Positions 35,636 through 44,970 of a stretch of DNA of 64,000 nucleotides are shown here, one piece after another. A program made the translations under genes and the position numbers. The stretch is from an uncultured Acidobacteriia bacterium (GTDB taxonomy: Bacteria; Acidobacteriota; Terriglobia; Bryobacterales; Bryobacteraceae). The notes beneath the pieces are model-generated. The model was not told the DNA's origin, searched no databases, and saw nothing but the letters and a program-made list of their open reading frames with translations. The stretch spans positions 248,001-312,000 of the forward strand of contig CAINNJ010000004.1 of NCBI GenBank assembly GCA_903851195.1. Direction: 5' to 3'. Numbering within the stretch: position 1 is the stretch's first letter; the number at the start of each line of letters is the position of its first letter.

Positions 35636-36328
35636 TTATTTTTGGGCAAACCAGACAAGAAAGAGACCATCCGGTTCCACATCTTCCCAGTAGGAAAGAA
35701 ATTCGCTGTGGACGGAAGCGCAGTCGCGCTCCAGCAGTTTCTCCAGTTCACGGCGTTCGAACCAGCGCTCCCAGGCGGGAGTTTTGAAGCGGCCCCAGTG
35801 CTCGGCGTTCTTGTCGATGATGACGAGTTTGCCGCCAGGTTTAAGCACGCGGCACATCTCGGCGACGGCGCGGTCGATCTCGACGGCGTGTTCGAGGGAT
35901 TCGGTGGCGTAAACGCAGTCGAACGTGGAGGCGGCGAAGGGCAGCTCGGTCATCATGCCGGCTATCCTCATGATGCCCGCGGGAACACACGCGAGCATTT
36001 CCTCCGAGACATCCAGCGCTGAGATCCCGGCGCCGGGGTTCCGCTCCAGCAGAACCCGGGCGAAGCGCCCCTTGCCGCACCCCACGTCCAACACCTGTTT
36101 ATCGGTCAAAGTTCCAAAAAACTTTAAGAGAACCTGCACGTGGAGAATGCGCGGGTCGATGGTGGAGGGGAAATGCTCTTCGTCGTGAGAGGCTTCGTTG
36201 AAGCACTGGCGGATCTCACGGCGCAGGTTATCGGTGAGGGCCGCCGGCTTTTCGGCGGGATCACCGGGAAAGACCGCCGGTTTGGCGGCCTTTCCCGTGA
36301 AACGTTCAAGGATTCGCCGCAGGCTCAC
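35636..36328 (-). CDS. Class I SAM-dependent methyltransferase
   Basis: This 230-residue methyltransferase has motif I KQVLDVGCGKGRFARVLLE, the acidic loop after it (SALDVSEEML), and the post-motif VCRVLKPGGKLVIIDKN. Substrate is unknown; small-molecule or lipid methylation is typical. The start is GTG 36328, which overlaps the phosphofructokinase stop as GTGA (36325-36328), so expression depends on the glycolytic gene. Confidence 0.85.
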   Translation of the reverse strand: MSLRRILERFTGKAAKPAVFPGDPAEKPAALTDNLRREIRQCFNEASHDEEHFPSTIDPRILHVQVLLKFFGTLTDKQVLDVGCGKGRFARVLLERNPGAGISALDVSEEMLACVPAGIMRIAGMMTELPFAASTFDCVYATESLEHAVEIDRAVAEMCRVLKPGGKLVIIDKNAEHWGRFKTPAWERWFERRELEKLLERDCASVHSEFLSYWEDVEPDGLFLVWFAQK

Positions 36329-37509
36329 GAGCGGGTCAGAAAGATGGGAAGGCCCATCTTGCCGGCGTAGCTGGGGCGATAGCGCTCCGTGTTGTACATG
36401 CTGGGAATGTCGACGTGTCGGGGTCCGAGTTTGGGATCGGGGATCTCGACCGCGGCGTAACAGCCATGGTTGATGGCCATCATCTTGCCGTGCTCGCCCT
36501 GCTCGATGAGATCGGCTGCCATGCCGGCGAAGGTGGAAGCGACCATGCGGTCCACGAAGTCGGGCGCGCCGCTGCGCAGGTCATAGGTCAGGTCGCTGAC
36601 GATGGTTTCTTCGCCGAGCTGTTCCTGAATCATTTCATTCAGAGCTTCGGCGACGTTCATCTTTTTGCGGTGGCCGAAGGCGTCGGCGCGGCCGTATTCC
36701 TGCACCTGGTAGCCTTCCCATTCGGCGCCTTCGGAAAGCAGCACCAGTGCGTAGGCGCTGGGGTTGTTCTTCTTGTCTTCCGCCAGCAACTGAATGAGTT
36801 TGTCCGCGTTGACCTTGTATTCGGGAATCACGCAGCGCATGGAGTTGACGTAGGCGGTGTAGAGCGCGGTATATCCGGCATCGCGGCCGAAGATGCGGAA
36901 AACGCCGATACGTTCATGGGAGCCGATGGTGCTGCGCTGGCGGTCGATGGCGTCCGTGGCCCGGTTCACGGCCGTGGAGAAGCCGATGCAGTACTCGGTG
37001 TTGCGCACGTCGTTGTCCATGGTTTTCGGGACAGCGATGACTTTGACGCCCTGTTTATCCAGGTGGGCGGCGTAGCTGAGCGTGTCGTCGCCGCCGATGG
37101 CGACGAGGTACTCGATTTCCAGCTTTTCGATGTTCTTGAGCACCTGCGGCGTCATGTCATAGACGGTCGAGGTGACGCCCTTTTTGGTGTTCTCCGACGC
37201 GGTGAAGGAAACGCCTTCGAGGAAGGAAGGGATCTTCTTCATCTTGAGCGGATTGGTGCGGGAACTGTGAAGCCAGGTGCCGCCGGTCCGGTCGATATTG
37301 CGGGTGTTGTCGCGGTTCAGCGGGCAGATGTAGCGGTCCACACTGGCGGCGTGGTCGAAGTTGACGTGGGTCAGGCCTTCCCAGCCGCGGCGGATTCCGG
37401 TGACGGAGCGGCCCATGTCGCTGGCCCGATAGGCGACGGTCTTAATGACGGCGTTCAGGCCGGGGACGTCGCCGCCGCCGGTCAGAATTCCGATCTTCCC
37501 TGCTTTCAT
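36325..37509 (-). CDS. pfp: 6-phosphofructokinase, PPi-type active site
   Basis: This 394-residue enzyme shows the PFK fold: GILTGGGDVPGLNAVI, GIRRGWEGL and the substrate loop PKTMDNDV. The phosphoryl-donor loop reads AIGGDDTLSYA, with Asp where ATP enzymes have Gly, and Lys follows Pro in PKTMDND where ATP enzymes have Gly. Both substitutions mark pyrophosphate-dependent PFKs, which run reversibly. ATG 37509 is preceded by AGGAGA, with TACAAT further upstream. A methyltransferase gene is coupled downstream. Confidence 0.88.
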   Translation of the reverse strand: MKAGKIGILTGGGDVPGLNAVIKTVAYRASDMGRSVTGIRRGWEGLTHVNFDHAASVDRYICPLNRDNTRNIDRTGGTWLHSSRTNPLKMKKIPSFLEGVSFTASENTKKGVTSTVYDMTPQVLKNIEKLEIEYLVAIGGDDTLSYAAHLDKQGVKVIAVPKTMDNDVRNTEYCIGFSTAVNRATDAIDRQRSTIGSHERIGVFRIFGRDAGYTALYTAYVNSMRCVIPEYKVNADKLIQLLAEDKKNNPSAYALVLLSEGAEWEGYQVQEYGRADAFGHRKKMNVAEALNEMIQEQLGEETIVSDLTYDLRSGAPDFVDRMVASTFAGMAADLIEQGEHGKMMAINHGCYAAVEIPDPKLGPRHVDIPSMYNTERYRPSYAGKMGLPIFLTRS

Positions 37510-37537
37510 TGTTTCTCCTGAGTTGGGGTGAATTTCT

Positions 37538-37543
37538 ATTGTA
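37538..37543 (-). promoter_or_regulatory. Putative -10 of the phosphofructokinase operon
   Basis: On the minus strand TACAAT lies ~28 bases before ATG 37509, giving a leader that contains AGGAGA. This is one of the few conventional promoter-plus-Shine-Dalgarno starts in the window. The -35 region is weak. Confidence 0.4.
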
Positions 37544-37589
37544 CGAGGAGGGACGTTCGTGGATGAGAGGAGGGGAAGGGTGGCGGCCG

Positions 37590-37778
37590 CTACTGACGCA
37601 ACGTATTCTTCAGGCGTTCGCCCACCTGCTCGTGAGTGAGGTATTCGCCCCGGTCCAACTGGTCGAGACCCTGCCTGACCTGCTGCCGGAACCGGTTGTC
37701 ATAGTCGGCATCGCTCATGTCTTGGGCTGCACGGCGCTCCAGCTTCGCGAGGAGCTCAGGATTAAGATGCATTTCCAT
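37590..37778 (-). CDS. Orphan antitoxin-like small protein
   Basis: This 62-residue protein begins MEMHLNPELLAKLERRAAQD and ends with DQLDRGEYLTHEQVGERLKN. The ending matches small RHH antitoxins of ParE/RelE-type pairs, where a similar GEFIEHEEV tail binds the toxin. No toxin gene precedes or follows, so it is an orphan. No clear ribosome binding site precedes ATG 37778. The efflux operon ends 48 bp upstream on the same strand. Confidence 0.6.
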   Translation of the reverse strand: MEMHLNPELLAKLERRAAQDMSDADYDNRFRQQVRQGLDQLDRGEYLTHEQVGERLKNTLRQ

Positions 37779-37826
37779 TTCCGTCTCGCACCGATTGTAT
37801 CCTGACAGGCGGGATCCGGGAAACCA

Positions 37827-40800
37827 TCAGATCTCCCGGCGGGCTTCGAAGCGGCCGTAATGCAGCGCGAGGGCGGGCAGTACCAGCAGGTTCAGGAGCG
37901 TGGAAGTCCCCAGTCCGCCTAAAATCACGAGGGCCATGGGGCCTTCGATTTCGCGACCGGCGCCGGAACCAATGGCGAGCGGCAACAGCCCGAGGGCAGT
38001 CACAATCGCCGTCATCAGAACAGGCGTCAGCCGTTCGGAAGAGCCGCGCACCACCGCCCGCATGCCCCACGTTTCGCCTTCGTAATGAACGAGGTGTTCA
38101 AAGTGGGAAATCATCATGATGGAGTTGCGCATGGTGATGCCGAAAAGCGTCACGAAGCCGACGAGCGAACCGACGGAAAGAATATTGCCGGTAAGGGCGA
38201 CAGCGGCCACTCCCCCCACCAGAGCGAAAGGCAGGTTCGCGAGCACCAGCAGCATATTGCGCAGATTCTGAAAGACGATCGAAAGCAGCATCACAATGCC
38301 GGCGGCGGCGACCAGCGACCACGTCAGGATCTCGCGCTGGGCGGCCTCGCGCGCCTGAGAAGCGCCGCCGACCGTGATGTAGCCGGCGGCGGGAAGTTGC
38401 ACCTTCTGGCCAATGGTCCGGCGGACCTCATCGACGAAAGACGCGAGGTCGCGACCCTGCACGTCACAACCGACGGTCTGGCGGCGGCGGGTTCCCGTGT
38501 GAGGAATGTTGTAGCGGCCGGAGCTGAGGTCGATGTCGGCAAGCTGACGCAGGGGGACGCGAACACCTTCGGCATTTTGCAGCATCAGGGCGCCGATGCT
38601 GCTGACGTCCGCGCGGGATGGCTCGTCCAGGATGACGGCGACGGTGAAGACGCGTTCTTTCTCATGGATCTCGCCGACCTGCGCGCCCTGGTAAGCGGCC
38701 TGAATCTCTTCGAGGAGCACGCCAGGCTGGAAACCGAACTGGCGCATGCGGTCCGGACGGAGGCGGATGGTGACCTGCGGCGTGCCGGGGGGCGACTCGA
38801 CGCGGACGTCGGTGGCCCCTTTGACGCTGCTTAAGACGCGGGAAATCTCGGCGGCTTTCTTGTCAAGCACATCCAGGTCTTCCCCGAAAACGTTGACGAC
38901 CACCTGCGCGGTGCTGCCGGCGATGATCTCGTCCATGCGCTCGGTGAGGAAGGGGTTGATGGAGACCGCGGGACCCGGGACGTTGGCGACGATCCGGCGG
39001 AGTTCGTCCTCGGTCTTCTCGGGATCCTTAATCACGCCGGGCTTGAGATCAATGTGGATCTCACTGGAGTGAACGCCTTCCGTGTCGTCGCCCAGTTCGG
39101 CGCGGCCGATCTGCTGAGAGACGAGTCGCACGCCCGGATTTTTCACCAGTTCAGAAGTGACGATCTTGCCCACCCGCACGGTTTCCTTAAGAGAGGTTCC
39201 GGGCAGCAGGTTCATGTGGACGATGAAATGGCCTTCGCGCATTTCGGGGAGGAACTCGCCGCCCATGAAGGGCACAAGTGCGCCGGCCGCGATGCAGAGG
39301 ACGACGGTGGCCAGGATGATCAGGCGGGTGTGGCCGGCTAGACGCTGCACCAGCCGTCCGTAGCCGGCTTTGAGACGCAGCACGAAGGCGGGTTCGCGAA
39401 CTTTGTCGAGCACGCCGGGCAGCATCGCGTAACACATGGCGGGCGTGAGGGTGAGGGCCACCACCAGAGACGCCATGATGGCGAGAATGTAGCTCCACGC
39501 GAGCGGAGCGAAAAGACGACCCTGCACGCCGGAGAGCGCAAGGACCGGGAGGAAGACCAGGGCGACAACAAAGGTCGCGTAGACGACGGCGCTGCGCACT
39601 TCGACGGACGCGTCGCGAACGATGCGGAAGACGCCGGCGGCCGAGAGCGGTTTCGGCGCTTCGCGCAGGCGGCGGAAGATGTTCTCGGCGTCGATGATGG
39701 CGTCGTCGACCACCTCTCCGATGGCGATGGCGAGACCTCCAAGCGTCAGCGTGTTCAGACTGACGCCCCAGCGGTCGAGGAGAATCACCGCCATAAAAAG
39801 AGACAGCGGAATCGCCGTGAGGGAGATGAACGCGACGCGGATATTGAACAGGAACAGCAGCAGCACCAGGCCCACCAGGACCGCGCCGAGCAGCAGCGAG
39901 TTGCCGATGTTGCGGATGGCTTCGGTGATGAAGTTCGCCGGGCGGAAGAGATCGCCATAAAGCGTGATCTTCTGGGCTGCGATGGCGGGTTTGAGTTCGT
40001 CGAGAGCCGCTTCGATGGCTTTCGTGACTTCCACGGTGTTGGCGCCATACTGGCCACTGATGTGGATCATCACGCCCTGCGTGCCGGCGATGGTGGCGTC
40101 GCCGATCTTTGGTTCCGCGCCATTGGTGACGAACGCGACGTCTTTCATCCGGATGGTGCGGTTGTTCTTCGAAGAGAGGACGACTTCGCCGAGTTCCTCC
40201 GGCGTGAGCGACTGGCCTTCCGTCTGAAGAACGATCCGCTGGGCGTCGGTTTCGATAAAACCCGCGCCGCGCAGACCGGTCGCGTTGCGGGCGGCGGCGG
40301 TGACGTCCGAAAGAGAAAGGCCGTTGGCGGCGAGCCGGTCAGGATGGAGCTGAATCTGCAGTTGCCGGATGTCGCCGCCGAAGATGGCAACGCGGGCCAC
40401 GCCTTTGACGCCGAGCAGACGCGGGCGCAGGGTCCAATCGGCGAAAGTGCGGAGTTCCATCGGCGTGCGGATGTCAGAGGTGAGGCCGATAATCAGCGTG
40501 AGGCTGGTGGCTCCGACAAGCGGCGCCATGGACGGGGCCTGCACGCCCTGCGGCAGTTGCGCGGCCGCTTCGGCCATGCGTTCGGAGACCATCTGACGGG
40601 CGCGGTAAACGTCGATCTGGTCTTCGAAAGTGGCGACGACGACGGATAGCCCCTGGATGGAGTTGGAGCGCAGCGACGCGAGATTCGGGGTGCCGTTGAG
40701 CGAGGACTCGATGGGGCGCGTCACCAGGCTTTCGACATCCTGCGAGGAGAGCCCGGGCGCTTCGGTCTGGACGACGACCTGCGGCGGGGCGAATTCCGGG

Positions 40801-40916
40801 TAGACGTCGAACTTGGCGTTCTGGATGGTATAGAAGCCATAGGCCGCGATGACGCAGGCCATGGCGATGACGACGCCGCGAAACCGGATGGAGAGTTCAA
40901 CTAATTTCGAGAGCAT
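37827..40916 (-). CDS. RND efflux pump permease (CusA/CzcA-related)
   Basis: This 1029-residue inner-membrane transporter has 12 helices and two large periplasmic loops. It starts MLSKLVELSIRFRGVVIAMA; the porter-domain entry is APQVVVQTEAPGLSSQDVES-like. Helix 4 reads GEVVDDAIIDAENIFRRLRE, with several acidic residues for proton coupling. The overall order matches the heavy-metal (HME) branch, but this helix differs from textbook CusA/CzcA, so the substrate is uncertain. It lies 6 bp after the adaptor gene in a tolC-adaptor-pump operon. Confidence 0.9.
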   Translation of the reverse strand: MLSKLVELSIRFRGVVIAMACVIAAYGFYTIQNAKFDVYPEFAPPQVVVQTEAPGLSSQDVESLVTRPIESSLNGTPNLASLRSNSIQGLSVVVATFEDQIDVYRARQMVSERMAEAAAQLPQGVQAPSMAPLVGATSLTLIIGLTSDIRTPMELRTFADWTLRPRLLGVKGVARVAIFGGDIRQLQIQLHPDRLAANGLSLSDVTAAARNATGLRGAGFIETDAQRIVLQTEGQSLTPEELGEVVLSSKNNRTIRMKDVAFVTNGAEPKIGDATIAGTQGVMIHISGQYGANTVEVTKAIEAALDELKPAIAAQKITLYGDLFRPANFITEAIRNIGNSLLLGAVLVGLVLLLFLFNIRVAFISLTAIPLSLFMAVILLDRWGVSLNTLTLGGLAIAIGEVVDDAIIDAENIFRRLREAPKPLSAAGVFRIVRDASVEVRSAVVYATFVVALVFLPVLALSGVQGRLFAPLAWSYILAIMASLVVALTLTPAMCYAMLPGVLDKVREPAFVLRLKAGYGRLVQRLAGHTRLIILATVVLCIAAGALVPFMGGEFLPEMREGHFIVHMNLLPGTSLKETVRVGKIVTSELVKNPGVRLVSQQIGRAELGDDTEGVHSSEIHIDLKPGVIKDPEKTEDELRRIVANVPGPAVSINPFLTERMDEIIAGSTAQVVVNVFGEDLDVLDKKAAEISRVLSSVKGATDVRVESPPGTPQVTIRLRPDRMRQFGFQPGVLLEEIQAAYQGAQVGEIHEKERVFTVAVILDEPSRADVSSIGALMLQNAEGVRVPLRQLADIDLSSGRYNIPHTGTRRRQTVGCDVQGRDLASFVDEVRRTIGQKVQLPAAGYITVGGASQAREAAQREILTWSLVAAAGIVMLLSIVFQNLRNMLLVLANLPFALVGGVAAVALTGNILSVGSLVGFVTLFGITMRNSIMMISHFEHLVHYEGETWGMRAVVRGSSERLTPVLMTAIVTALGLLPLAIGSGAGREIEGPMALVILGGLGTSTLLNLLVLPALALHYGRFEARREI

Positions 40917-40922
40917 GGCGGG

Positions 40923-42095
40923 CTAGTTGGAATCCGCCTCGTTCTTCGATTTGAACTCCTCGGAGAGCAGCGTCTGGGCCCCGGTAACGACGAGCTTGTC
41001 GCCGGCCTCAAAACCGCGGGCGGCGAGGAAACCCTGTGGCACGGGGATGTCCATGGGGACGGGCTTGCGGGTGAAACGGTCGTCTTTGGTCTGGACGTAA
41101 ACCCAGGGCCGGCCATCCTGCTGCACGATGGCGGAGCGCGGAATCAGGACGCCTTCGCGTGTCTTTCCCGGCAGGGTGAAGTGCGCCGTGACCGCATTGC
41201 CGGGGCGAAGCGAGGGGAGTGTCCGCGTCAGTCGATACAGCATGGTGGCGCCAGCGACGACCGCGACGCGTTCGGCGGAGAGCGGCGCCTGATCCTCGAA
41301 GCCGGCCGGGACGATGCGGACGGCGCTGCCGGCGGGTGGCAGACGTTCGCCAACGGGCAGTTCGATGCGGGCGAGCAGATGGTCGAGTTGGCCGAGGCGC
41401 ACGAGCGGCGCCCCGGGTTCGATGGACTCGCCGGGCTGAGCGGAGACTTCGATCACATCGCCGCCACGCTCGGCCGTCACGGCATGGACGGCGGGCGGGG
41501 ATTCGAGCACCTGCAGCAGCGCGCGGGCGGCGGACTCGCGGGATTTCTCGGCGGCGAGTTTGGCAGCGGCTTCCTGCACCACGCGGTCGGACACGTTCTT
41601 GTTATCCGCGTTCAGGGCGCGGGCGCGATCATAGGCAGTTTGGGCCGCGGCGATGGAAACGGTGGTGGAACTCAGGTCGGCGCGGGCGGCGGCGAGTTGG
41701 GTGTTCAGGGTCAGACGGTCCGTCAACTGGAGGCGCGGTTCGATCTGCGCGAACGTCGTGTGCGGCGCAACGGTCTGGCCGAGGGCGGGCCAGGTCTGGC
41801 CGGGCGCGAGGCGAAGCGTTCCGGCGTACGGCGCGCGCACGACGAACGAAACGGAGGGATCTTCTTCGAGGCGGCCGTAGGCGAGGAGTTCGGCCTGGAC
41901 GGGCTGCTCATCGAGCGCGACGACTTTGATGCCGGCGCGGGTTTGCGCGTCGGGCTTCAGAGTGACGCCGGGACCGTCGTCGTCGTTATCGGCCGGCTTC
42001 GCGGCCGCCGCCGCGGCAGGCTTGGCTGCGTCGTCTTTGTCGCGACAGTTGGTGAGCAGTGCGGCAAGGCACAGGGTAAGAGCAAGGCTTCTCAA
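40923..42095 (-). CDS. RND periplasmic adaptor lipoprotein
   Basis: This 390-residue membrane-fusion protein has a lipoprotein signal (lipobox LLTNC near residue 17), an Ala/Lys/Asp-rich linker, a barrel/lipoyl region, and a helical hairpin around 130-180 (RLTLNTQLAAARADLSSTTV). It joins the pump to the TolC-like channel. The start is TTG 42095, overlapping the TolC-gene stop as TTGA. No His-rich metal-binding stretch is seen. Confidence 0.87.
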   Translation of the reverse strand: MRSLALTLCLAALLTNCRDKDDAAKPAAAAAAKPADNDDDGPGVTLKPDAQTRAGIKVVALDEQPVQAELLAYGRLEEDPSVSFVVRAPYAGTLRLAPGQTWPALGQTVAPHTTFAQIEPRLQLTDRLTLNTQLAAARADLSSTTVSIAAAQTAYDRARALNADNKNVSDRVVQEAAAKLAAEKSRESAARALLQVLESPPAVHAVTAERGGDVIEVSAQPGESIEPGAPLVRLGQLDHLLARIELPVGERLPPAGSAVRIVPAGFEDQAPLSAERVAVVAGATMLYRLTRTLPSLRPGNAVTAHFTLPGKTREGVLIPRSAIVQQDGRPWVYVQTKDDRFTRKPVPMDIPVPQGFLAARGFEAGDKLVVTGAQTLLSEEFKSKNEADSN

Positions 42096-43489
42096 TTCGT
42101 CGTCTCCGGACGGGGGGCGGGCAGGGATGGTTGCAGCGGCGATTGCACGGCGTCTTCCAGGGTTCCGAGAGCGGTCTGCGCACGCACCAGGGCTTCGAAA
42201 TCGGCACGCTGCGCGGCAAGTGTGAGCAGGCGGGACTGGGTCAGGTCCAGGCGGTCCGTCTCCCCTGCCCGGAAGGCCGCGGTCACCTGCGCCTCCCGCT
42301 GCTGCTGGATGGGCAGGAAGGTGTCGCGTACGGCGCGCCAGTCGTTCACGGTCTCGCGGTAGTCGAGGAGTGCCGACTGGGTTTCGCCCACGATCCGCGA
42401 CTGCAGCGCTTTGAACTGCGCGGCGAGTTGCAGGCGCGCGGCTTCCTGTTCGGCAACAGGGCCCTGGTTGCGATGAAAAACCGGCAGCGATTCAATGGCG
42501 GCGCCGAGAGTATACGCGGGGAAGCCTTCCTGAAATGTGTAAGCCGGACTCAAAATGATGTTGGGGTACTGGTTCGCCAGGGCGAGGCGCAGGCGGGCGT
42601 CGGCTGCCTCATATTCCAGCAGCGTGCGGCGGATATCGGCGCGATGCAGCAGTCCCGCTTTTTCGATTTGGAGAATCGGCAGCGCGTCGGGCGCCGCGGG
42701 AGTTTGAAAGGACGACAGGTCGAGCGTCACGCCGTCGAGCGCGGCGGCGGGAAGTCCGGCAGCCTGCGCGATCACGGACCGGGCTTCGGCGAGTTCGGTT
42801 TCGGTGGCTTCGAGAGCGAGAGAAACGGTGGCCTGTTCGGACCTGGCCGCGCTCAGTTCGGGCGTCGCCGCGTCGCCCAGTTCCACGCGCTTTTGATAGA
42901 TCGCGACGATCTCCGCGCGCACGGCGGCTTCCGTCTGCAACAGCTTTTGTTTGCTGAGCGCGGTCCAGTAGGTAACGAGCGCGCGCCGCAGGGCGCTGCG
43001 CACCTCCCAGGCTGCTTCATAGACGGCGAGACGGGAGGCTTCGGTGAGCTTTTCGGCTTCGAGGATCCGGTAGCCGCGCTTGCCCGCGGTCTCGATGGTG
43101 AACGCCGGTGAGACGGCGTAGGTGGAAACGGAATCGGGCGTGCGGTTGTAGCCGCCGTTGCCGGAGATGGAAGGATTAATGCGCTGGTGTGCGGTATCCA
43201 GCGCGGCGCGCGCCGAGGCGACCTTCGCGCGGGCCACTTCGATGGACGGGCTGAAGTAATACGCGATGTAGGTGAGCATCTCGGGATCGAGGGTCGCCGG
43301 TGGCCAGGGCGTAGCGGCAGCGCCGGACTGCGCCCGGACGAATTCGGCCAGGCCAGGAGTCCGCAGCGACCGCGCGCGGAACTGCTGTTCGGTTTGCACG
43401 GGACTCAACGGATGAGCCTGGTATTTGAGACAGCTGGTATTCAGCAAAGAAATGGCGAGGATCAATCCCGCCACGGGTGGCCTGCTCAC
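42092..43489 (-). CDS. TolC-family outer-membrane efflux lipoprotein
   Basis: This 465-residue outer-membrane factor has a lipobox (LLNTSC near residue 20) and two long TolC helical repeats (for example ARAKVASARAALDTAHQRIN near 85). It is the first gene of the efflux operon. Start GTG 43489 lies seven bases after TATACT on the minus strand and has no ribosome binding site, suggesting a leaderless mRNA. Only 20 bp separate it from the divergent ThuA gene start. Confidence 0.87.
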   Translation of the reverse strand: MSRPPVAGLILAISLLNTSCLKYQAHPLSPVQTEQQFRARSLRTPGLAEFVRAQSGAAATPWPPATLDPEMLTYIAYYFSPSIEVARAKVASARAALDTAHQRINPSISGNGGYNRTPDSVSTYAVSPAFTIETAGKRGYRILEAEKLTEASRLAVYEAAWEVRSALRRALVTYWTALSKQKLLQTEAAVRAEIVAIYQKRVELGDAATPELSAARSEQATVSLALEATETELAEARSVIAQAAGLPAAALDGVTLDLSSFQTPAAPDALPILQIEKAGLLHRADIRRTLLEYEAADARLRLALANQYPNIILSPAYTFQEGFPAYTLGAAIESLPVFHRNQGPVAEQEAARLQLAAQFKALQSRIVGETQSALLDYRETVNDWRAVRDTFLPIQQQREAQVTAAFRAGETDRLDLTQSRLLTLAAQRADFEALVRAQTALGTLEDAVQSPLQPSLPAPRPETTN

Positions 43490-43496
43490 TGGATAA

Positions 43497-43504
43497 AGTA
43501 TAAG
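43497..43504. promoter_or_regulatory. Overlapping divergent -10 boxes (efflux operon / ThuA gene)
   Basis: AGTATAAG holds TATACT for the minus strand (43502-43497, seven bases before GTG 43489) and TATAAG for the plus strand (43499-43504, five bases before TTG 43510). The two boxes share four base pairs. There is no room for a leader on either side, and no -35 is evident. Confidence 0.5.
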
Positions 43505-43509
43505 GTGCC

Positions 43510-44970
43510 TTGCTGAAAAAACGCTTCATTCTCATTGCACTTGCTCTCGCCCTCCCGGTTTACGGGGCGGAGCGAAAGATATCGGCGCTGGTCATCGACG
43601 GCGCGAACAATCATGACTGGGCCGCGCGAACGCGGGCCATCCGGAACATTCTCGAAGGTTCGGGGCGGTTCACGGTGCAGGTGGCGAGCTATCCGGAGTG
43701 GCGGCCGCTGAAGGACTTCGATGTGGTGATCAATAACTTCAACGGCGGTCATCTGGCCGATGGCAGGCGGTGGAGTCCGGCGCAGGAACGGGAACTGGAG
43801 ACGTTCGTGAAAGGCGGCGGCGGGCTGGTGGTGTTTCATGCGGCGAACAATGCGTTTCTGAACTGGCCGGCTTATAACGACATGATCGGGCTGGGCTGGC
43901 GGGAGAAGACGTTCGGGCCGGGGCTGGCGGTGGTTGGTGAAAAGGTGGTGACGATTCCGAAGGGTTCGGGGTTGGCGCCGGGACATGGTCCGCGGCATGA
44001 GTTCGAGATGTTCGTGCTGGACGGTTCGCATCCGGTAACAAAGGGTTTGCCCGCGCACTGGACGCATCCCGCCGAGCAGTTGACGCACGGGCAGCACGGG
44101 CCGGCACAGGGACTGACCGTATTGACGTACGCGTTCAGTGAAGTGTCGCACCAGGGCGAGCCGATGGACTGGGTGCGGAATTACGGGCAGGGTCGCGTGT
44201 ATACAACCATGCTGGGCCATACCTGGAAGGATGAGGCGAATCCGAATCTGGAGGACGTGGCGTTTCAGGCGCTGCTGGCGCGAGGTACGGAATGGGCCGC
44301 GACGGGCAAGGTCACGCTGCCGGCGGAGTTGGGCTGGAAGCCGCTGTTCAACGGGAAGGATCTTTCCGGATGGGAGCCGCGCGGGGAGTGCACCTGGACG
44401 GTGATGAAAGATGGCACGCTGCTCGGGCAACGGACACATCCGTCACCCGCTTCCAAATGGCCCATCGATGAGAAGACGTATCGGGCGTGGGTGAATCCGC
44501 AGGCGTGGTTGTACACAAAGCGGAACGACTATGGTGAGTTCGATCTGCATGTGGAGTTCTGGCTGCCGCCGGGCGGAAACAGCGGCGTATCGATCCGCGA
44601 TCAGTCGCGCGCGCACTATGCGATCAATGAGCCGGACAGTGTGCATCCCGAACTGGCCGGACCGGTGAAGAGCACGCCGGCGCATATCGGGTATGAGATC
44701 CAGATCATCGACGACGACAAAGAAAAGTTTCCGACCGGCAGCGTGTACTTATTTGAGGCCGCGAAGACCGGGGCCATGCGGCACAGCGACTGGAACAGCA
44801 TGGACGTGGTGTCGCGCAACGGGACGATCCGTGTGCTGCTGAATGGCGAGCAGGTGGCCGAGAGCGCGGGGGATCCGGCGAGGTCGAAGACGGGGCCGAT
44901 CGGGCTGCAGTTGCATGACCGGTTTTCGACAGTCATGTTCCGGAATATCCGTATCCGGGAGGTTCAATGA
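43510..44970 (+). CDS. Exported ThuA-DUF1080 fusion (sugar hydrolase-like)
   Basis: This 486-residue protein has a signal peptide ([18 protein letters not shown]). A ThuA amidotransferase-like domain follows (~22-270; [40 protein letters not shown]), then a DUF1080 lectin-fold domain (~275-486; [37 protein letters not shown]). DUF1080 includes 3-keto-disaccharide hydrolases; ThuA proteins act in disaccharide utilisation. TTG 43510 is the start; CTG 43513 is next. The stop overlaps the GH95 ATG (ATGA), linking it to fucoside use. Confidence 0.85.
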   Translation: MLKKRFILIALALALPVYGAERKISALVIDGANNHDWAARTRAIRNILEGSGRFTVQVASYPEWRPLKDFDVVINNFNGGHLADGRRWSPAQERELETFVKGGGGLVVFHAANNAFLNWPAYNDMIGLGWREKTFGPGLAVVGEKVVTIPKGSGLAPGHGPRHEFEMFVLDGSHPVTKGLPAHWTHPAEQLTHGQHGPAQGLTVLTYAFSEVSHQGEPMDWVRNYGQGRVYTTMLGHTWKDEANPNLEDVAFQALLARGTEWAATGKVTLPAELGWKPLFNGKDLSGWEPRGECTWTVMKDGTLLGQRTHPSPASKWPIDEKTYRAWVNPQAWLYTKRNDYGEFDLHVEFWLPPGGNSGVSIRDQSRAHYAINEPDSVHPELAGPVKSTPAHIGYEIQIIDDDKEKFPTGSVYLFEAAKTGAMRHSDWNSMDVVSRNGTIRVLLNGEQVAESAGDPARSKTGPIGLQLHDRFSTVMFRNIRIREVQ

